A stretch of 64,000 nucleotides of DNA from Phycisphaerae bacterium (GTDB lineage Bacteria; Planctomycetota; Phycisphaerae; UBA1845; Fen-1342). Below the pieces are notes generated by a model that saw only the letters and a list, made by a program, of their open reading frames with translations, was not told where the DNA came from and did not search any database. The position numbers and the translations under genes are program-made. Location of the stretch: NCBI GenBank assembly GCA_017999985.1, contig JAGNKU010000009.1:124001-188000 (forward strand), written 5' to 3'. How positions within the stretch are numbered: the first letter of the stretch is position 1; each line of letters starts with the position of its first letter. Below are positions 1 to 9,420 of this stretch, piece by piece.

Positions 1-73
1 CGGCCCGGCGTGCACGACAACCCTCGCCCGTCCGCGTACCATGCCGCCCAGCACAACCAGGAGATGCCCCGCC

Positions 74-1327
74 ATGCGCGACCTACACCGCTCACTGCCG
101 CTCACGTTGTTGATCATCGCACTGGCCGCCCACGTCGCCGCCGAGACGCGCCCTGTCCAGTTCGTCGTCATCACCCCCGACCGCGCCGCCGATCAGCCGC
201 CGCGCATTTTCCTTTCCTCCTCCGCCGACAACTGGAACGAGCAGGGCCGCCCGCTCGACAAGATCGCCCCCGGCGTCTACAGCGCCACGTTCAACTTCGA
301 TGCCGGCGTGACCCTCGAATACAAGTTCACCCGCGCCGGCTCCTGGTCCACCGTCGAAAAGGCCGCCAACGCCGACGAACGCCCCAACCGCGCGCTCCTC
401 GTCGACGCCGACGCTGCCGAGCACACGGTCGTGGACATCGTCGCCCGCTGGGCCGACCGCGTGCCGCCCGACGACCGCCGCATCCTCGCCGGCGAGCGCC
501 CCGCGTCCTCCGAGCCCGCCAGTCGCCCCAGCACGCTGACCGGCACGATCCGCTACCACCACCTCTTCCATTCGCCGCAGCTCCACAACGACCGCACGCT
601 CATCGTCTATCTCCCGCCCGGCTACGACGACCACCCCGACCAGCGCTACCCCGTCCTCTACCTGCACGACGGCAACAACGTCTTCGACGCCCGAACGTCC
701 TTCCTCGGCAGCGCATGGCGCGCCGACGAAACCGCTGAGCGCCTCATTCGTGAGCAACGCATGCCCCCGCTCATTATCGTCGGCATCTACAACACGCCGG
801 AGCGCATGGACGAGTACACGCCGTTTCGCGACGAACAGCGCGGCGGCGGCCAGGGCGACACCTATCTCGCGTTCATCGTCGAGACGGTCAAGCCGTACAT
901 CGACCAGACCTACCGCACGCGCCCTGAGCGCGAGCACACGGCCATCGGCGGCTCATCGCTCGGCGGGCTGATCTCACTGTACGCGGCCTACCGCTATCCC
1001 GACGTGTTCAAATGCGCCGCCGCCATCTCGCCGACGCTCCCGTGGGCGGATGGCGCGGTGCTGCGCTACATCGCCGAGCACAAGCCCGCGCAGCCCCCGA
1101 AAATCTGGCTCGATATGGGCACGGAAGAATCAATCGGCGACGCGGACAACGCCTCGCCATTCCTGGCCGCCTGCGACAAGGCCGTCGAGGCATTCAAAGC
1201 CGCCGGCCTGCGCCCGGATGTCGATTTCCACTACGAAAAAGTCTCGGGCGGCCGCCACAACGAAGACGCCTGGGCCCGCCGCTTCGATCAGGTGCTGCTC
1301 TTTCTGTACGGCCAGCCGCAGCGCTGA
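74..1327 (+). CDS. Secreted esterase with N-terminal starch-binding-like domain
   Basis: Putative alpha/beta-hydrolase esterase of the esterase D / enterochelin-esterase-like family, exported. The start at 74 is preferred over the in-frame ATG at 41 because it begins a clean signal peptide (MRDLHRSLPLTLLIIALAAH, then AETRP). Residues about 25-125 resemble a CBM20/CBM48-type beta-sandwich (SADNWNEQGRPL, LEYKFTRAGSWSTVEK). The hydrolase domain follows: YPVLYLHDGNNVFD, the nucleophile elbow GGSSLGG, and a late histidine in GGRHNEDAW that fits the catalytic His. The family hydrolyses ester bonds of siderophores, acyl-sugars or feruloyl-polysaccharides; the carbohydrate-binding-like domain favours a polysaccharide ester, but the substrate is inference. 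It converges on the lipoprotein gene at 1336, with 8 bp between the stops. Confidence 0.85.
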   Translation: MRDLHRSLPLTLLIIALAAHVAAETRPVQFVVITPDRAADQPPRIFLSSSADNWNEQGRPLDKIAPGVYSATFNFDAGVTLEYKFTRAGSWSTVEKAANADERPNRALLVDADAAEHTVVDIVARWADRVPPDDRRILAGERPASSEPASRPSTLTGTIRYHHLFHSPQLHNDRTLIVYLPPGYDDHPDQRYPVLYLHDGNNVFDARTSFLGSAWRADETAERLIREQRMPPLIIVGIYNTPERMDEYTPFRDEQRGGGQGDTYLAFIVETVKPYIDQTYRTRPEREHTAIGGSSLGGLISLYAAYRYPDVFKCAAAISPTLPWADGAVLRYIAEHKPAQPPKIWLDMGTEESIGDADNASPFLAACDKAVEAFKAAGLRPDVDFHYEKVSGGRHNEDAWARRFDQVLLFLYGQPQR

Positions 1328-1335
1328 CGCAGCAC

Positions 1336-2376
1336 TTACGCGCCCCCGCCCGGAAGCTGGTACTCCACCGCCCCTCCCCCATTGATTGACACCCACACCG
1401 TCCCGTCCACCGGCGACGCAGTCGTGAACAGTACCTCAACGCTCACACCGAGCTCAGGCAAATCGAACGCGACCGTCCCGCCCGCCGGCACGAAGTTGCC
1501 GTGCGTGATCGGGTCGATCAGCAGATAGCTGAGCGTGGTTACATAGCTCGCCCCATCCTCGACGACGGCCAGCGAAGCCGACTCGAAGACATACGCCCCG
1601 CTCCGTTCGTACGCGATATCCACTGCGCCCGCTGCCGCCCCAATCCCCTCCGTCGTCACCATGCAGGAGCCCTCCAGGCCGGCTCCGTTCGACGACGTGG
1701 AAATGCGAACTTCCAGGTGCCCGGTTACGCCATGGCCCGCGATGCTGAACACGTTCCACTCCAGCACCGTGAAGCGCGTCGCGAGCGCCATGTACCCGGC
1801 GATATCGCCCTTGAAGAGCAGGCCCCCGGTGGCCGCACCGCTGCAGCCAGCGTCGCGCCCGAAATCCAGCGCGATCAGCCCCCACACGAAATCCGACGCA
1901 TAGCGCGTCACCGGACACGTGCCGTACTCGTACATCGTCCATTGACCGAAGTGAATCCGCTCGTCCGCCAGCCCCGCCGCCGCCCCCAACGCCGTCGCCG
2001 CGGTGATCACCTGCCGCGCCACGGCATCGATCTCCGCTGTCGGCAGACCGGCGGCCGCGTTCACATTAACTGGTGACTCATCGTCGTCATCCTCCGCCGC
2101 AGAGTCGTCCGCATCATCGTTGGGCGGATCCCAGCGCGGCAGGAAGGAGAAATCCTCCGAGTAGGACGGGATCGGCGTCGGCGCTGCATCCGCGGGCGTG
2201 TTTCCAGCTGTCGCCGGCGTGTCCGTATCGGCCGCGGCACCGGCCGGGTTGTCCGCAGCAGATTGCCCATCCGTCGTGGGATCCGTGACGGCCGGCTCTG
2301 GGGCGGGTTGCGGGCAACCCCCAAGCGCCAACAATGCCGAAATCGCAAAAAAGCAGACCCAGCCCGACCGCGGCAT
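1336..2376 (-). CDS. Lipoprotein of unknown function
   Basis: No family recognised. The first 21 residues form a lipoprotein signal with the lipobox LALGGC. An Asp/Glu-, Pro- and Ala-rich spacer follows (to about residue 110, including an acidic run DDADDSAAEDDDDES), and then a globular domain of about 230 residues rich in Gly, Val and Thr with several Cys (GTCPVTRY, GRDAGCSGA, EGSCMV), probably beta-rich. The acidic spacer suggests a surface tether. It is transcribed alone, convergent with the esterase and with the repeat-bearing gap 2377-2941 upstream. Confidence 0.75.
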   Translation of the reverse strand: MPRSGWVCFFAISALLALGGCPQPAPEPAVTDPTTDGQSAADNPAGAAADTDTPATAGNTPADAAPTPIPSYSEDFSFLPRWDPPNDDADDSAAEDDDDESPVNVNAAAGLPTAEIDAVARQVITAATALGAAAGLADERIHFGQWTMYEYGTCPVTRYASDFVWGLIALDFGRDAGCSGAATGGLLFKGDIAGYMALATRFTVLEWNVFSIAGHGVTGHLEVRISTSSNGAGLEGSCMVTTEGIGAAAGAVDIAYERSGAYVFESASLAVVEDGASYVTTLSYLLIDPITHGNFVPAGGTVAFDLPELGVSVEVLFTTASPVDGTVWVSINGGGAVEYQLPGGGA

Positions 2377-2578
2377 AGCATGGCCTCCTGTACCCGGACT
2401 CCAGGACGCTGCCGCTCAGCGGCCACGCTATTATGGGCGGCGAGTCAAGAAACACCATGTGCCCCCCGCGGCTCTCCCGGCTCCCCGTGCGGCCTTCGGC
2501 CAGCCCCCGCAGCACGCGCCGCACCCGGCGCGCACGTTTGGGTCCGCGCACCACGCGCCGCGTGTCATAAAGAGGAAG

Positions 2579-2757
2579 TGGGCGATACGACTAGAACCGG
2601 GCGTCGCAAACAGCATAGCGGTCATGGGCTTACGCCAACGGGCCAGCTCGCGCGCTGCAGATTTCGACGCATCGCGTCGCACGGGTGTGCTGGCGACAGG
2701 GTGGTTGATGGCACTGGGGCGGTTGGTGTCGCAGTGTCTCGGCGTGTGCCCGTAAGG
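2579..2757 (+). repeat. Repeat A: 180-bp repeat with perfect palindrome, copy 1
   Basis: This lies in the 565-bp gap between two minus-strand genes, where I see no gene. It is collinear with the copy at 13620-13802: both begin TGGGCG(A/T)TAC, share CTTACGNNAAC, then GCGCTGCANAT, then a perfect 6-bp palindrome CGACGC-ATC-GCGTCG (2665-2679; the other copy has AAC in the loop), and end with CCCGTAAGG after the same length. The middle is poorly conserved. The first 20 bases resemble the 3' end of the tRNA-Val gene at 17002. This is a possible element end or structured RNA remnant. The rest of the gap (2377-2578, 2758-2941) shows nothing definite. Confidence 0.6.
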
Positions 2758-2941
2758 CCGTGCGGGCGACCAACGTGCTGCGGTTCATGTCCCTGTCCTG
2801 CGCTTGATGCCGTGCTCGAATCGTCTTTCGCGCCCGTATTCCACCCGCCAAACCGCTCCTCGGCACCGGCAGCCGGTCCTTGACGCCCGCTCGAATGCGC
2901 CTGCCACTTCGGCCGCCCTGCACTCGTCCGCCGCGCTCGCG

Positions 2942-5900
2942 CTATTCAAGCCTGCCAGTTGGGACCGGCTCCTCCTCTGCCTCGATTGGGAACAGTGCCT
3001 CCAGCCGTGCCAGGCGCGCCCGGAAGTCGGGCCGCAGGACCAGACGGTGCTGCGCCGCGAACCGGCGAATATCCTCCGGTCCGATCCACCCATCGCCATC
3101 CAGATCCGCCGCCGGGGCGCCTGGGATACCCAGCGCCGCCACCGGCATGCGCACCGCCAGCGGTTCCACTGCCACCTCGGGCACCATTTGGTTCTGCTGC
3201 TGCGCAAGGGTCCCACAGCCGCTCGGCGGATCGCTGATCTGACCGAAGTTGATCTGGATCACCGTGAAGTCGCCTGTGCCCTGCCAGCCGTCCCCGGTGG
3301 CGTCAGCGAGCGAGCCGAGATTGGGGTCGACCGGGTCATTCCAGTAAATTGCCAATATCGCGAAATCGACGATGTCAACGAGGTCGTCCTGGAGGACCGA
3401 CGGCGGGTTTGAAAAATCGCCCGAGCGCAAGTGATTGTCGCCCGTGAAACTGACGGTCGCGCTGCAATCGACCCCGAATTGCAGGGGCAGCAGCGTACCG
3501 AGCGTGTGGCCCTCCCGGGCCTGGATCCAGTCCGCCGTCGTGTCGATCCCGGGCAGCACGATCGTGACCGGGTTCGCGGTGAACGTGACGTCGACCGCGA
3601 TCGTCTCCTGGTGGCTGGTCACACAATCCGTCGTGATGAACGTCACCGTGCGAGTCACAGGCGGGTTGTACACGCCCAGTCCTTCGACGTGCAGGGTGAC
3701 ATTGATAATCCCGTTGTGGTCGCAGGCAGACTGGAATTCGTATGCCCCCATGTCCACGACGGCTGGGTAGTCGGGCAGGTCGGGGAGACCCGTGTCGCCT
3801 GTGCCCGGCTCGTCCACGAAACGCGGCAGTCCGTCCAGATCGAACGGCATCCGCTCCGTGGTGTCGCCGTCGCCGTCGAGGTCGAGTGTGTCCAGCGGGA
3901 CTGCGGCGTTATTGCCCGCGTCGATGCAGGGCGAACCCGGTTGCAGATGGTAATTACCGACCACAAAAACGTCGTCTGATACGTCAGGCGTACCATTGTC
4001 GTCCCAGTAACCTGGGTCTTCGAACAACGGCTCCAAGCCGATATTGCCCGGCTGTGAGGCAAACAGGTCGAGCCCCGCGATGGCACTATAGCTCACGGCA
4101 ACCTGGCCCCCCGTGATTGTTATCTGACTCGCTTCGTCAGCTCCAGCGGCATTTCGATTGTCCCAGAAAATGCAGTTTGTCACCATCGCGGCGCCGACAT
4201 AGTTTCGCAGCCCCCCCGCGCCGTCGTCACTCGTGCGGTTACCGATCAGCGTGCAGCCAGTCAGAGTAATGCTGCTTCCAGAACTAAATATTGCACCTGC
4301 GAGGTAGTCTGCTCTGTTACCAACGAATATGCAATCGTTCAAGGTGCAGTCCCCCTGACCGTGGTAAAGGGCACCTGTGTTCTGGCCATAATTGTTAATA
4401 AATTTGCAGTTCGTTAACACTCCATCGTCACCAATAATCAAGGCACCGCCATCATCCCACGAATAGTTATCGCTGAAGATGCAGCCGTACAGCTCGGCAT
4501 GGCCTCCCCAAATGACGGCTGCGCCATAATTCGTGGCGGCGTTGTACTCGATCCGACAGGAACTGAGCACAATACCGCTGTTAGTACTGTACAGAGCACC
4601 TCCGTTGCAGGCGACGTTTCTTACAAGACGACAATCCACCAACGTAGCGTCGGACTGTAGGAGCACTATGCCTCCGCCCTCCCGAGAGTATGCGTTCCCG
4701 GCGGTAATGACGATCCCATCGAGCAGCACCGAGTGGGCACTGTCCGCCCTCGCGACGCCATAACAGTTGTCGGACAACGTCGGGCCCCACGGAAAGTCCG
4801 CTTCAAGGTCGTCACCGTTGAGATCTCCGCTCAGGATGGTCTCGTACAGGGCGATCTCCCGAGCATCGGGGGCAGGCTGCCCGCATCCGGCATAGCCGCC
4901 CTTGATCGCAACACCGCTCAGAAGTTGAAAGACGGCCTGACGATCACCAGGTGTCTGACCTTCCCCTTGATCTGGCTTGTACGTGCCTTGGGCTATTCGA
5001 ATTTCGGTCGCCACTCCACCGGCGGCGGCTGCCATCGCATCCTGCAAGTAGTTGTATGCATCGCACCAGGTCGAGCCGTCATTGGCGCCGGTGGCCGAGT
5101 CGTCCACGTAGATGACCCTTTGGAACTCGTACGCCCCCATGTCAACGGTTGCGGTCCCATCCTGATCGCCGTCACGAACGCGCGGGTTGCCGTCGAGGTC
5201 CGTCAAAGCTGTCACCGGCGTGTTGTCACCAGAGTCGATACAGGGCGACGTTGGAGAAAGACGAAAATTGTTATCCTGGCAGGTATTCGGATCATCATCC
5301 GGCCCGTCGGGATCGACGAAGAGTGGATCGTCACCGATGTTGCCGATGCCCCCCAGGTTGCCGGTCCAGCCCTGAATGCAGTTGTAACTGTGTGTGCATT
5401 GCCCAAAGCACTCGATTTGGGCGCCCTCTCCTGAGCCTGTCGAGTCGCTGTTACCCCACAGGACACAGTTCACGAAATCCCCCACCTCCATATAAACGCC
5501 ACCGAATAGTGATGACGCAGTATTGTTGGTGAAAGTGCAGTTGATGGCACCGAGATAGCTTGAGTCGTCGTCATAGTTTGTCGCACCGCCGCTCACGGCG
5601 TGGTTGCCATTGAACAGGCAGTTGATCATCAACGTATTGGAGCTTTCACCATTGAGCCAACCCCCACCCAACAGTGCGGTGTTACCAAAGAATTTGCAGT
5701 CGATGACAAGCGGAGCGGAGTCGGAGCAAGTGGACGCGACGCCGCCGCCCCTCTGGCCGGCTGCGTTGTCCATGAACGTGCAGCGCTCCAGTGTGAAATC
5801 ACCGGCAAAGTAGAACAAGCCCCCTCCATCCACATCGGCCCAGTTTTCGGCGATAGTGCAATTCTCGATCGTTGCATCAGCAGTATCGAGATACAGCCCC

Positions 5901-8900
5901 CCTCCCGAAGTGCTGAATACACCATCCGCGTTGCCGCCTCGTATGGTAAAGCCATCTAGCCGTGCCGACGGGCCAACTAACGTGGCGCGGATAACGTGGT
6001 ACGCGTTCTCATCGTTATGTGCGAAGTCCGGGCCATCATCGCCGCTCAGGTCACCGCTGAGGATGGTCTCGTAGCTGTCCACGTCATGAGCGTCAGGATC
6101 TGGCGCCCCACACCCGGCGTAGCCGCCCTCCACGGTCACGCCATCTACGAGTTCAAACGTAGCGTCCCGTGGATCGGCCAATGCGGCCGGGTTCGGCGTG
6201 TAGATACCATCGGCAACGTGAATTGTCGTGCCACTGGTCGCGATGGCGAGGGCCTCGTCGAGCGTTCTCAAGGCGGTGCACCACGCGGTTCCATCGAACT
6301 CGGGACCCACCGCAGCCGCGTCCACGTAAATCACGGCCGTACTCCGCAGCTCGGGCAGCATGAGGAAGTCGGAACTGGAGAGCGAGCGGTTGTGCACCTG
6401 GACGGCGAGCACATTCGTGCCCGCCACGAGCTGGTCGATGAAGCCGCTGAGGTCCACCGCCACCGGCGGACACGGCCCGGCCGGCGGGCTCGTCCCGCAG
6501 CAGGCCTCATGATCGCCCGTGGTGGCCGGCTGGTCATGGGTCGGGGGATTGGGCGCAAACTGGGCATCCACCTGCACACCGTTGAGGTAGGCGATGTAGC
6601 CATCGTCCCAGTCCATGGTGAACCCGAGGCTGGTCAGCTGGGCCGGATTCTCGATGTGGAACGCGCGGCGCGCATAGACGCTCATGTAGTTGTTCTGCAT
6701 GTCGGGCAGGTTGGTAGCGATGCAGCCCTCATAGCCGGTGGCCGCCTCGTAGCCGATGGGCGTCGGCCCGGCCAGCCAGGTCGAGTCGTCGAAGAAGACG
6801 TCCTTCCAATCCGCCGGCGGCTCCTCGATGCCCTTGAAGTACAGCCACCCGTCACCCTCTACGATCGGCAGCAGCGGGGCAAACTCGTAAGCGCCCATGT
6901 CGACGGTGCGGTTAACGATTCGGGGGTTGCCCTCCAAATCCGTACTTCGCGTAACAACCGAGTTATTACCCGCATCAATGCACGGAGAGCTGGTAGACAA
7001 TCGTAGGTCGTCATCGTCGGTGCCGGGGATGTCATCAGGCCCGTCAGCATCAACGAACAATGGGTCAGCGTCGATGTTCCCTGCGCCGGTCCAGCCTCCC
7101 TGGACGTCGCAGTAGGTGACAACGGGCGCGCCCTGAGACAAGTAGATCTCTTGCCCGTTGTCGCCCCACAGGACGCAGTTGGTCAAGTTCGGGCTGGAGC
7201 CGTAACCGCAGACCACGCCGCCGCCCCCGTCGGCGGCCGTGTTCCCGCTGATCGTGCAGCCGGTCAGCGTGGGGCTGGAAGAGTTGTAGCAGCACACGCC
7301 GCCGCCGTATTCGGCCGTGTTCCCGCTGATCGTGCAGTTGGTCAGCGTAGGGCTGGAGTACTCCTGGCAGGACACGCCTCCGCCGTCCTCGGCTGTGTTG
7401 CCTGTGACCGTGCAGTTCGTTAGCGTCGGGTTAGAGTTGTCGTCACAAGACACGCCTCCGCCTTTGCCCACGGCCGTGTTGCCTGTGATCGTGCAGTTGG
7501 TCAGCATTGGGCTGGAGTGGTCTTGGAAGTACACGCCGCCGCCGCTCCAGCCGGCTGTATTGCCCGTGATGGTGCAGTTGGTCAGCGTCGGGCTGGAAAC
7601 GTCGCAGTACACACCGCCGCCATTGCTCACGGCCGTGTTGCCGCTGATCGTGCAGTTGGTCAGACTGGAGTGGGAGCCGCCGCTGGAGCCGCAGGACACG
7701 CCGCCGCCGGCGCGGTAGGTGGCCGTGTTGCCCGTGATCATGCAGTTGGTCAGCGTCGGGCTGCCGTGCACGCCGCCACCGGCGTTGTCGCTGATCGTGC
7801 AGTTGATCAGCGTTGGGCTGCCGCCGTCCACGCCGCCACCGCCGTAGGTGGCCGTGTTGCCCGTGATCATGCAGTTGGTCAGCGTCGGGCTGGAGGACCA
7901 GCCGCAGTACACGCCGCCGCCGCTCCAGCCGGCTGTATTGCCCGTGATGGTGCAGTTGGTCAGCGTCGGGCTGGAACTATCGCAGTACACGCCACCTCCA
8001 TCGCCCGTGCCCGTAATACTCCCGTTCCGTATGGTCATTCCCTGCACGACCGAGGTAGCGATTTCACCACTGTGGAAGTAAAACCCCCGCCCGCTGCCCC
8101 CGCAGTCGATGATGCACGTGGCTGGATCGCCGCTGGCGGAGCGGACGGTGATCGCCTTGCCGCCGAAGTCGAGGTCCTTATTGCCAACCCCCGTGTACAC
8201 ACCATCGGCGATCACGACCTCGTCGCCGGGGACCGCCGCATCGATCGCCGCCTGAATGGTCGCAAACTCGCCGGGCACCTCCAGAACACCGTCACACGCG
8301 TCACCGACGCCGTCGCCGTCGGAGTCGGCCTGATCGGGGTTGGGCACGTCGGGGCAGTTGTCGGCCGCGTCAGGCACACCGTCGCCGTCCGAATCCGGAG
8401 GGAGGAAGGCGACACGGAACCCTAAGCTGGAGTACTCATCTGTCGGAGGCTTGTTGCTCCGGTTTGAGGCATGCAGGTGCAGATGTTCGTGGCTATCGAA
8501 GACAAACGCCCCGCCCCGCATGCCGCGCTCCGAGCCGCTGACCAGCGTCTCGTTCCACTCCCACACGTTGCCGCCCTGATCGAACGTGCCGTACGGACTG
8601 TCGGACAGCTCGAAAAACCCCACATTTATGCGCCAGTATGGGCCTCCGATCGTGTAGTCGCCGTCGAAGAAGTTTGCCGAATTTCCTGTATCGCCTTCCG
8701 GATTACCGTTGTTCGGGATCTCGTTAGTTCCCGTCGGGTAGTCCCAGTAGTTGCCCGTGACGCCGTCGTTCTTGTGATATGCCGCCTTGTACCACTCGTC
8801 CTCGCTCGTCACGGACCACTGCCAACCGGGGTTGCGCTGAATCTCGTAACCATCTGGCCCGTTGTAGCCGTTGAGCGTGTACGCCCCGGTCTCCGTCGTG

Positions 8901-9367
8901 CCCGGCCCCTGCGCGCCCGTCGGCTGGCCGTTGTGCAGCCAGTTGGCGAACCGGCATGAGTCCCAGTAGCTCACGTAGTTCACCGGGCGGTTCGCCCAGT
9001 AGCCGCCGGTGGCGTCATCGGCCACGCGGTACTGATACGGGTTGGCGGGAGTGCCGTCGCCGGCGTAACGCTCGATCTTGCAGCCATAGCTGTCCGACCA
9101 CATGGACGTGTTGTACAGCCCGTACGTGTCCACGCCCGCCACGGCGTTCAGAAACGCCGTGTACTGTCCGGCCGTCACCTCGTACTCGCCGACGTTGTAC
9201 GTGTAGCCCACGCCGCCGAAACTGGCCACCTCGCCGTCCGGATACCGCGTGTCCCCGGGGTTACCCGGGTTGCCCACCGGGAGGGCTTCGATGATAGTCG
9301 CTGGGTGTGCGTGGACCGCGCAGGCAGCGACCGCGAGTGCCATCAGAACCTTGCTCGTTCGATCCAT
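2942..9367 (-). CDS. Giant secreted protein: FGE-like, TSP3, three beta-helix blocks, dockerin-like end
   Basis: 2141 residues, exported. The start at 9367 is chosen because it opens a signal peptide (MDRTSKVLMALAVAACAVHA) and has AGAGGAGG just upstream. Domain order (approximate residues): sulfatase-modifying-factor/FGE-like fold 24-319 (GNVWEWNE, MRGGAF, LGFRVAF); thrombospondin type 3 calcium repeats 323-361 (DSDGDGVPDAADNCPD); right-handed beta-helix 365-756 built of SSPTLTNCTITGNTA units; jelly-roll-like domain 832-1010 (NGVQVDAQFAPN); second and third helix blocks 1016-1880, each opened by IYVD; C-terminal region with dockerin-like loops (DATGDGWQGTGD, DLDGDGWIGPED). The FGE-like part lacks the catalytic cysteines, so it is probably a binding fold and not a formylglycine generator. 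A surface adhesin or scaffold role is likely. It sits 53 bp downstream of a paralogue on the same strand. Confidence 0.85.
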   Translation of the reverse strand: MDRTSKVLMALAVAACAVHAHPATIIEALPVGNPGNPGDTRYPDGEVASFGGVGYTYNVGEYEVTAGQYTAFLNAVAGVDTYGLYNTSMWSDSYGCKIERYAGDGTPANPYQYRVADDATGGYWANRPVNYVSYWDSCRFANWLHNGQPTGAQGPGTTETGAYTLNGYNGPDGYEIQRNPGWQWSVTSEDEWYKAAYHKNDGVTGNYWDYPTGTNEIPNNGNPEGDTGNSANFFDGDYTIGGPYWRINVGFFELSDSPYGTFDQGGNVWEWNETLVSGSERGMRGGAFVFDSHEHLHLHASNRSNKPPTDEYSSLGFRVAFLPPDSDGDGVPDAADNCPDVPNPDQADSDGDGVGDACDGVLEVPGEFATIQAAIDAAVPGDEVVIADGVYTGVGNKDLDFGGKAITVRSASGDPATCIIDCGGSGRGFYFHSGEIATSVVQGMTIRNGSITGTGDGGGVYCDSSSPTLTNCTITGNTAGWSGGGVYCGWSSSPTLTNCMITGNTATYGGGGVDGGSPTLINCTISDNAGGGVHGSPTLTNCMITGNTATYRAGGGVSCGSSGGSHSSLTNCTISGNTAVSNGGGVYCDVSSPTLTNCTITGNTAGWSGGGVYFQDHSSPMLTNCTITGNTAVGKGGGVSCDDNSNPTLTNCTVTGNTAEDGGGVSCQEYSSPTLTNCTISGNTAEYGGGVCCYNSSSPTLTGCTISGNTAADGGGGVVCGYGSSPNLTNCVLWGDNGQEIYLSQGAPVVTYCDVQGGWTGAGNIDADPLFVDADGPDDIPGTDDDDLRLSTSSPCIDAGNNSVVTRSTDLEGNPRIVNRTVDMGAYEFAPLLPIVEGDGWLYFKGIEEPPADWKDVFFDDSTWLAGPTPIGYEAATGYEGCIATNLPDMQNNYMSVYARRAFHIENPAQLTSLGFTMDWDDGYIAYLNGVQVDAQFAPNPPTHDQPATTGDHEACCGTSPPAGPCPPVAVDLSGFIDQLVAGTNVLAVQVHNRSLSSSDFLMLPELRSTAVIYVDAAAVGPEFDGTAWCTALRTLDEALAIATSGTTIHVADGIYTPNPAALADPRDATFELVDGVTVEGGYAGCGAPDPDAHDVDSYETILSGDLSGDDGPDFAHNDENAYHVIRATLVGPSARLDGFTIRGGNADGVFSTSGGGLYLDTADATIENCTIAENWADVDGGGLFYFAGDFTLERCTFMDNAAGQRGGGVASTCSDSAPLVIDCKFFGNTALLGGGWLNGESSNTLMINCLFNGNHAVSGGATNYDDDSSYLGAINCTFTNNTASSLFGGVYMEVGDFVNCVLWGNSDSTGSGEGAQIECFGQCTHSYNCIQGWTGNLGGIGNIGDDPLFVDPDGPDDDPNTCQDNNFRLSPTSPCIDSGDNTPVTALTDLDGNPRVRDGDQDGTATVDMGAYEFQRVIYVDDSATGANDGSTWCDAYNYLQDAMAAAAGGVATEIRIAQGTYKPDQGEGQTPGDRQAVFQLLSGVAIKGGYAGCGQPAPDAREIALYETILSGDLNGDDLEADFPWGPTLSDNCYGVARADSAHSVLLDGIVITAGNAYSREGGGIVLLQSDATLVDCRLVRNVACNGGALYSTNSGIVLSSCRIEYNAATNYGAAVIWGGHAELYGCIFSDNYSWDDGGALIIGDDGVLTNCKFINNYGQNTGALYHGQGDCTLNDCIFVGNRADYLAGAIFSSGSSITLTGCTLIGNRTSDDGAGGLRNYVGAAMVTNCIFWDNRNAAGADEASQITITGGQVAVSYSAIAGLDLFASQPGNIGLEPLFEDPGYWDDNGTPDVSDDVFVVGNYHLQPGSPCIDAGNNAAVPLDTLDLDGDGDTTERMPFDLDGLPRFVDEPGTGDTGLPDLPDYPAVVDMGAYEFQSACDHNGIINVTLHVEGLGVYNPPVTRTVTFITTDCVTSHQETIAVDVTFTANPVTIVLPGIDTTADWIQAREGHTLGTLLPLQFGVDCSATVSFTGDNHLRSGDFSNPPSVLQDDLVDIVDFAILAIYWNDPVDPNLGSLADATGDGWQGTGDFTVIQINFGQISDPPSGCGTLAQQQNQMVPEVAVEPLAVRMPVAALGIPGAPAADLDGDGWIGPEDIRRFAAQHRLVLRPDFRARLARLEALFPIEAEEEPVPTGRLE
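7150..8040 (-). repeat. Tandem coding repeats of the first beta-helix block
   Basis: On the plus strand the phrase GTGCAGTTGGTCAGCGT recurs about every 75-90 bp with variable sequence between, because each helix turn is coded by nearly the same DNA (peptide unit SSPTLTNCTITGNTA plus a GGGVYC turn). Identity between units and with the paralogous gene (9900-10660) is high at the DNA level, which favours unequal recombination and gene conversion. Confidence 0.85.
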
Positions 9368-9420
9368 GTCACGGCCTCCTCTTCTGTCACGATGTGCACT
9401 CGCGCGCCGAACCCACAGAG

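Noticed and set aside
7150-8040. Evenly spaced repeated phrase that looks like a CRISPR array
   Set aside because: The spacing is 75-90 bp with partly conserved spacers, and the whole stretch is one open frame coding for beta-helix turns.
2942-9367. Diversity-generating retroelement acting on the FGE-like domain
   Set aside because: No reverse transcriptase, accessory gene or template repeat is present in this window.
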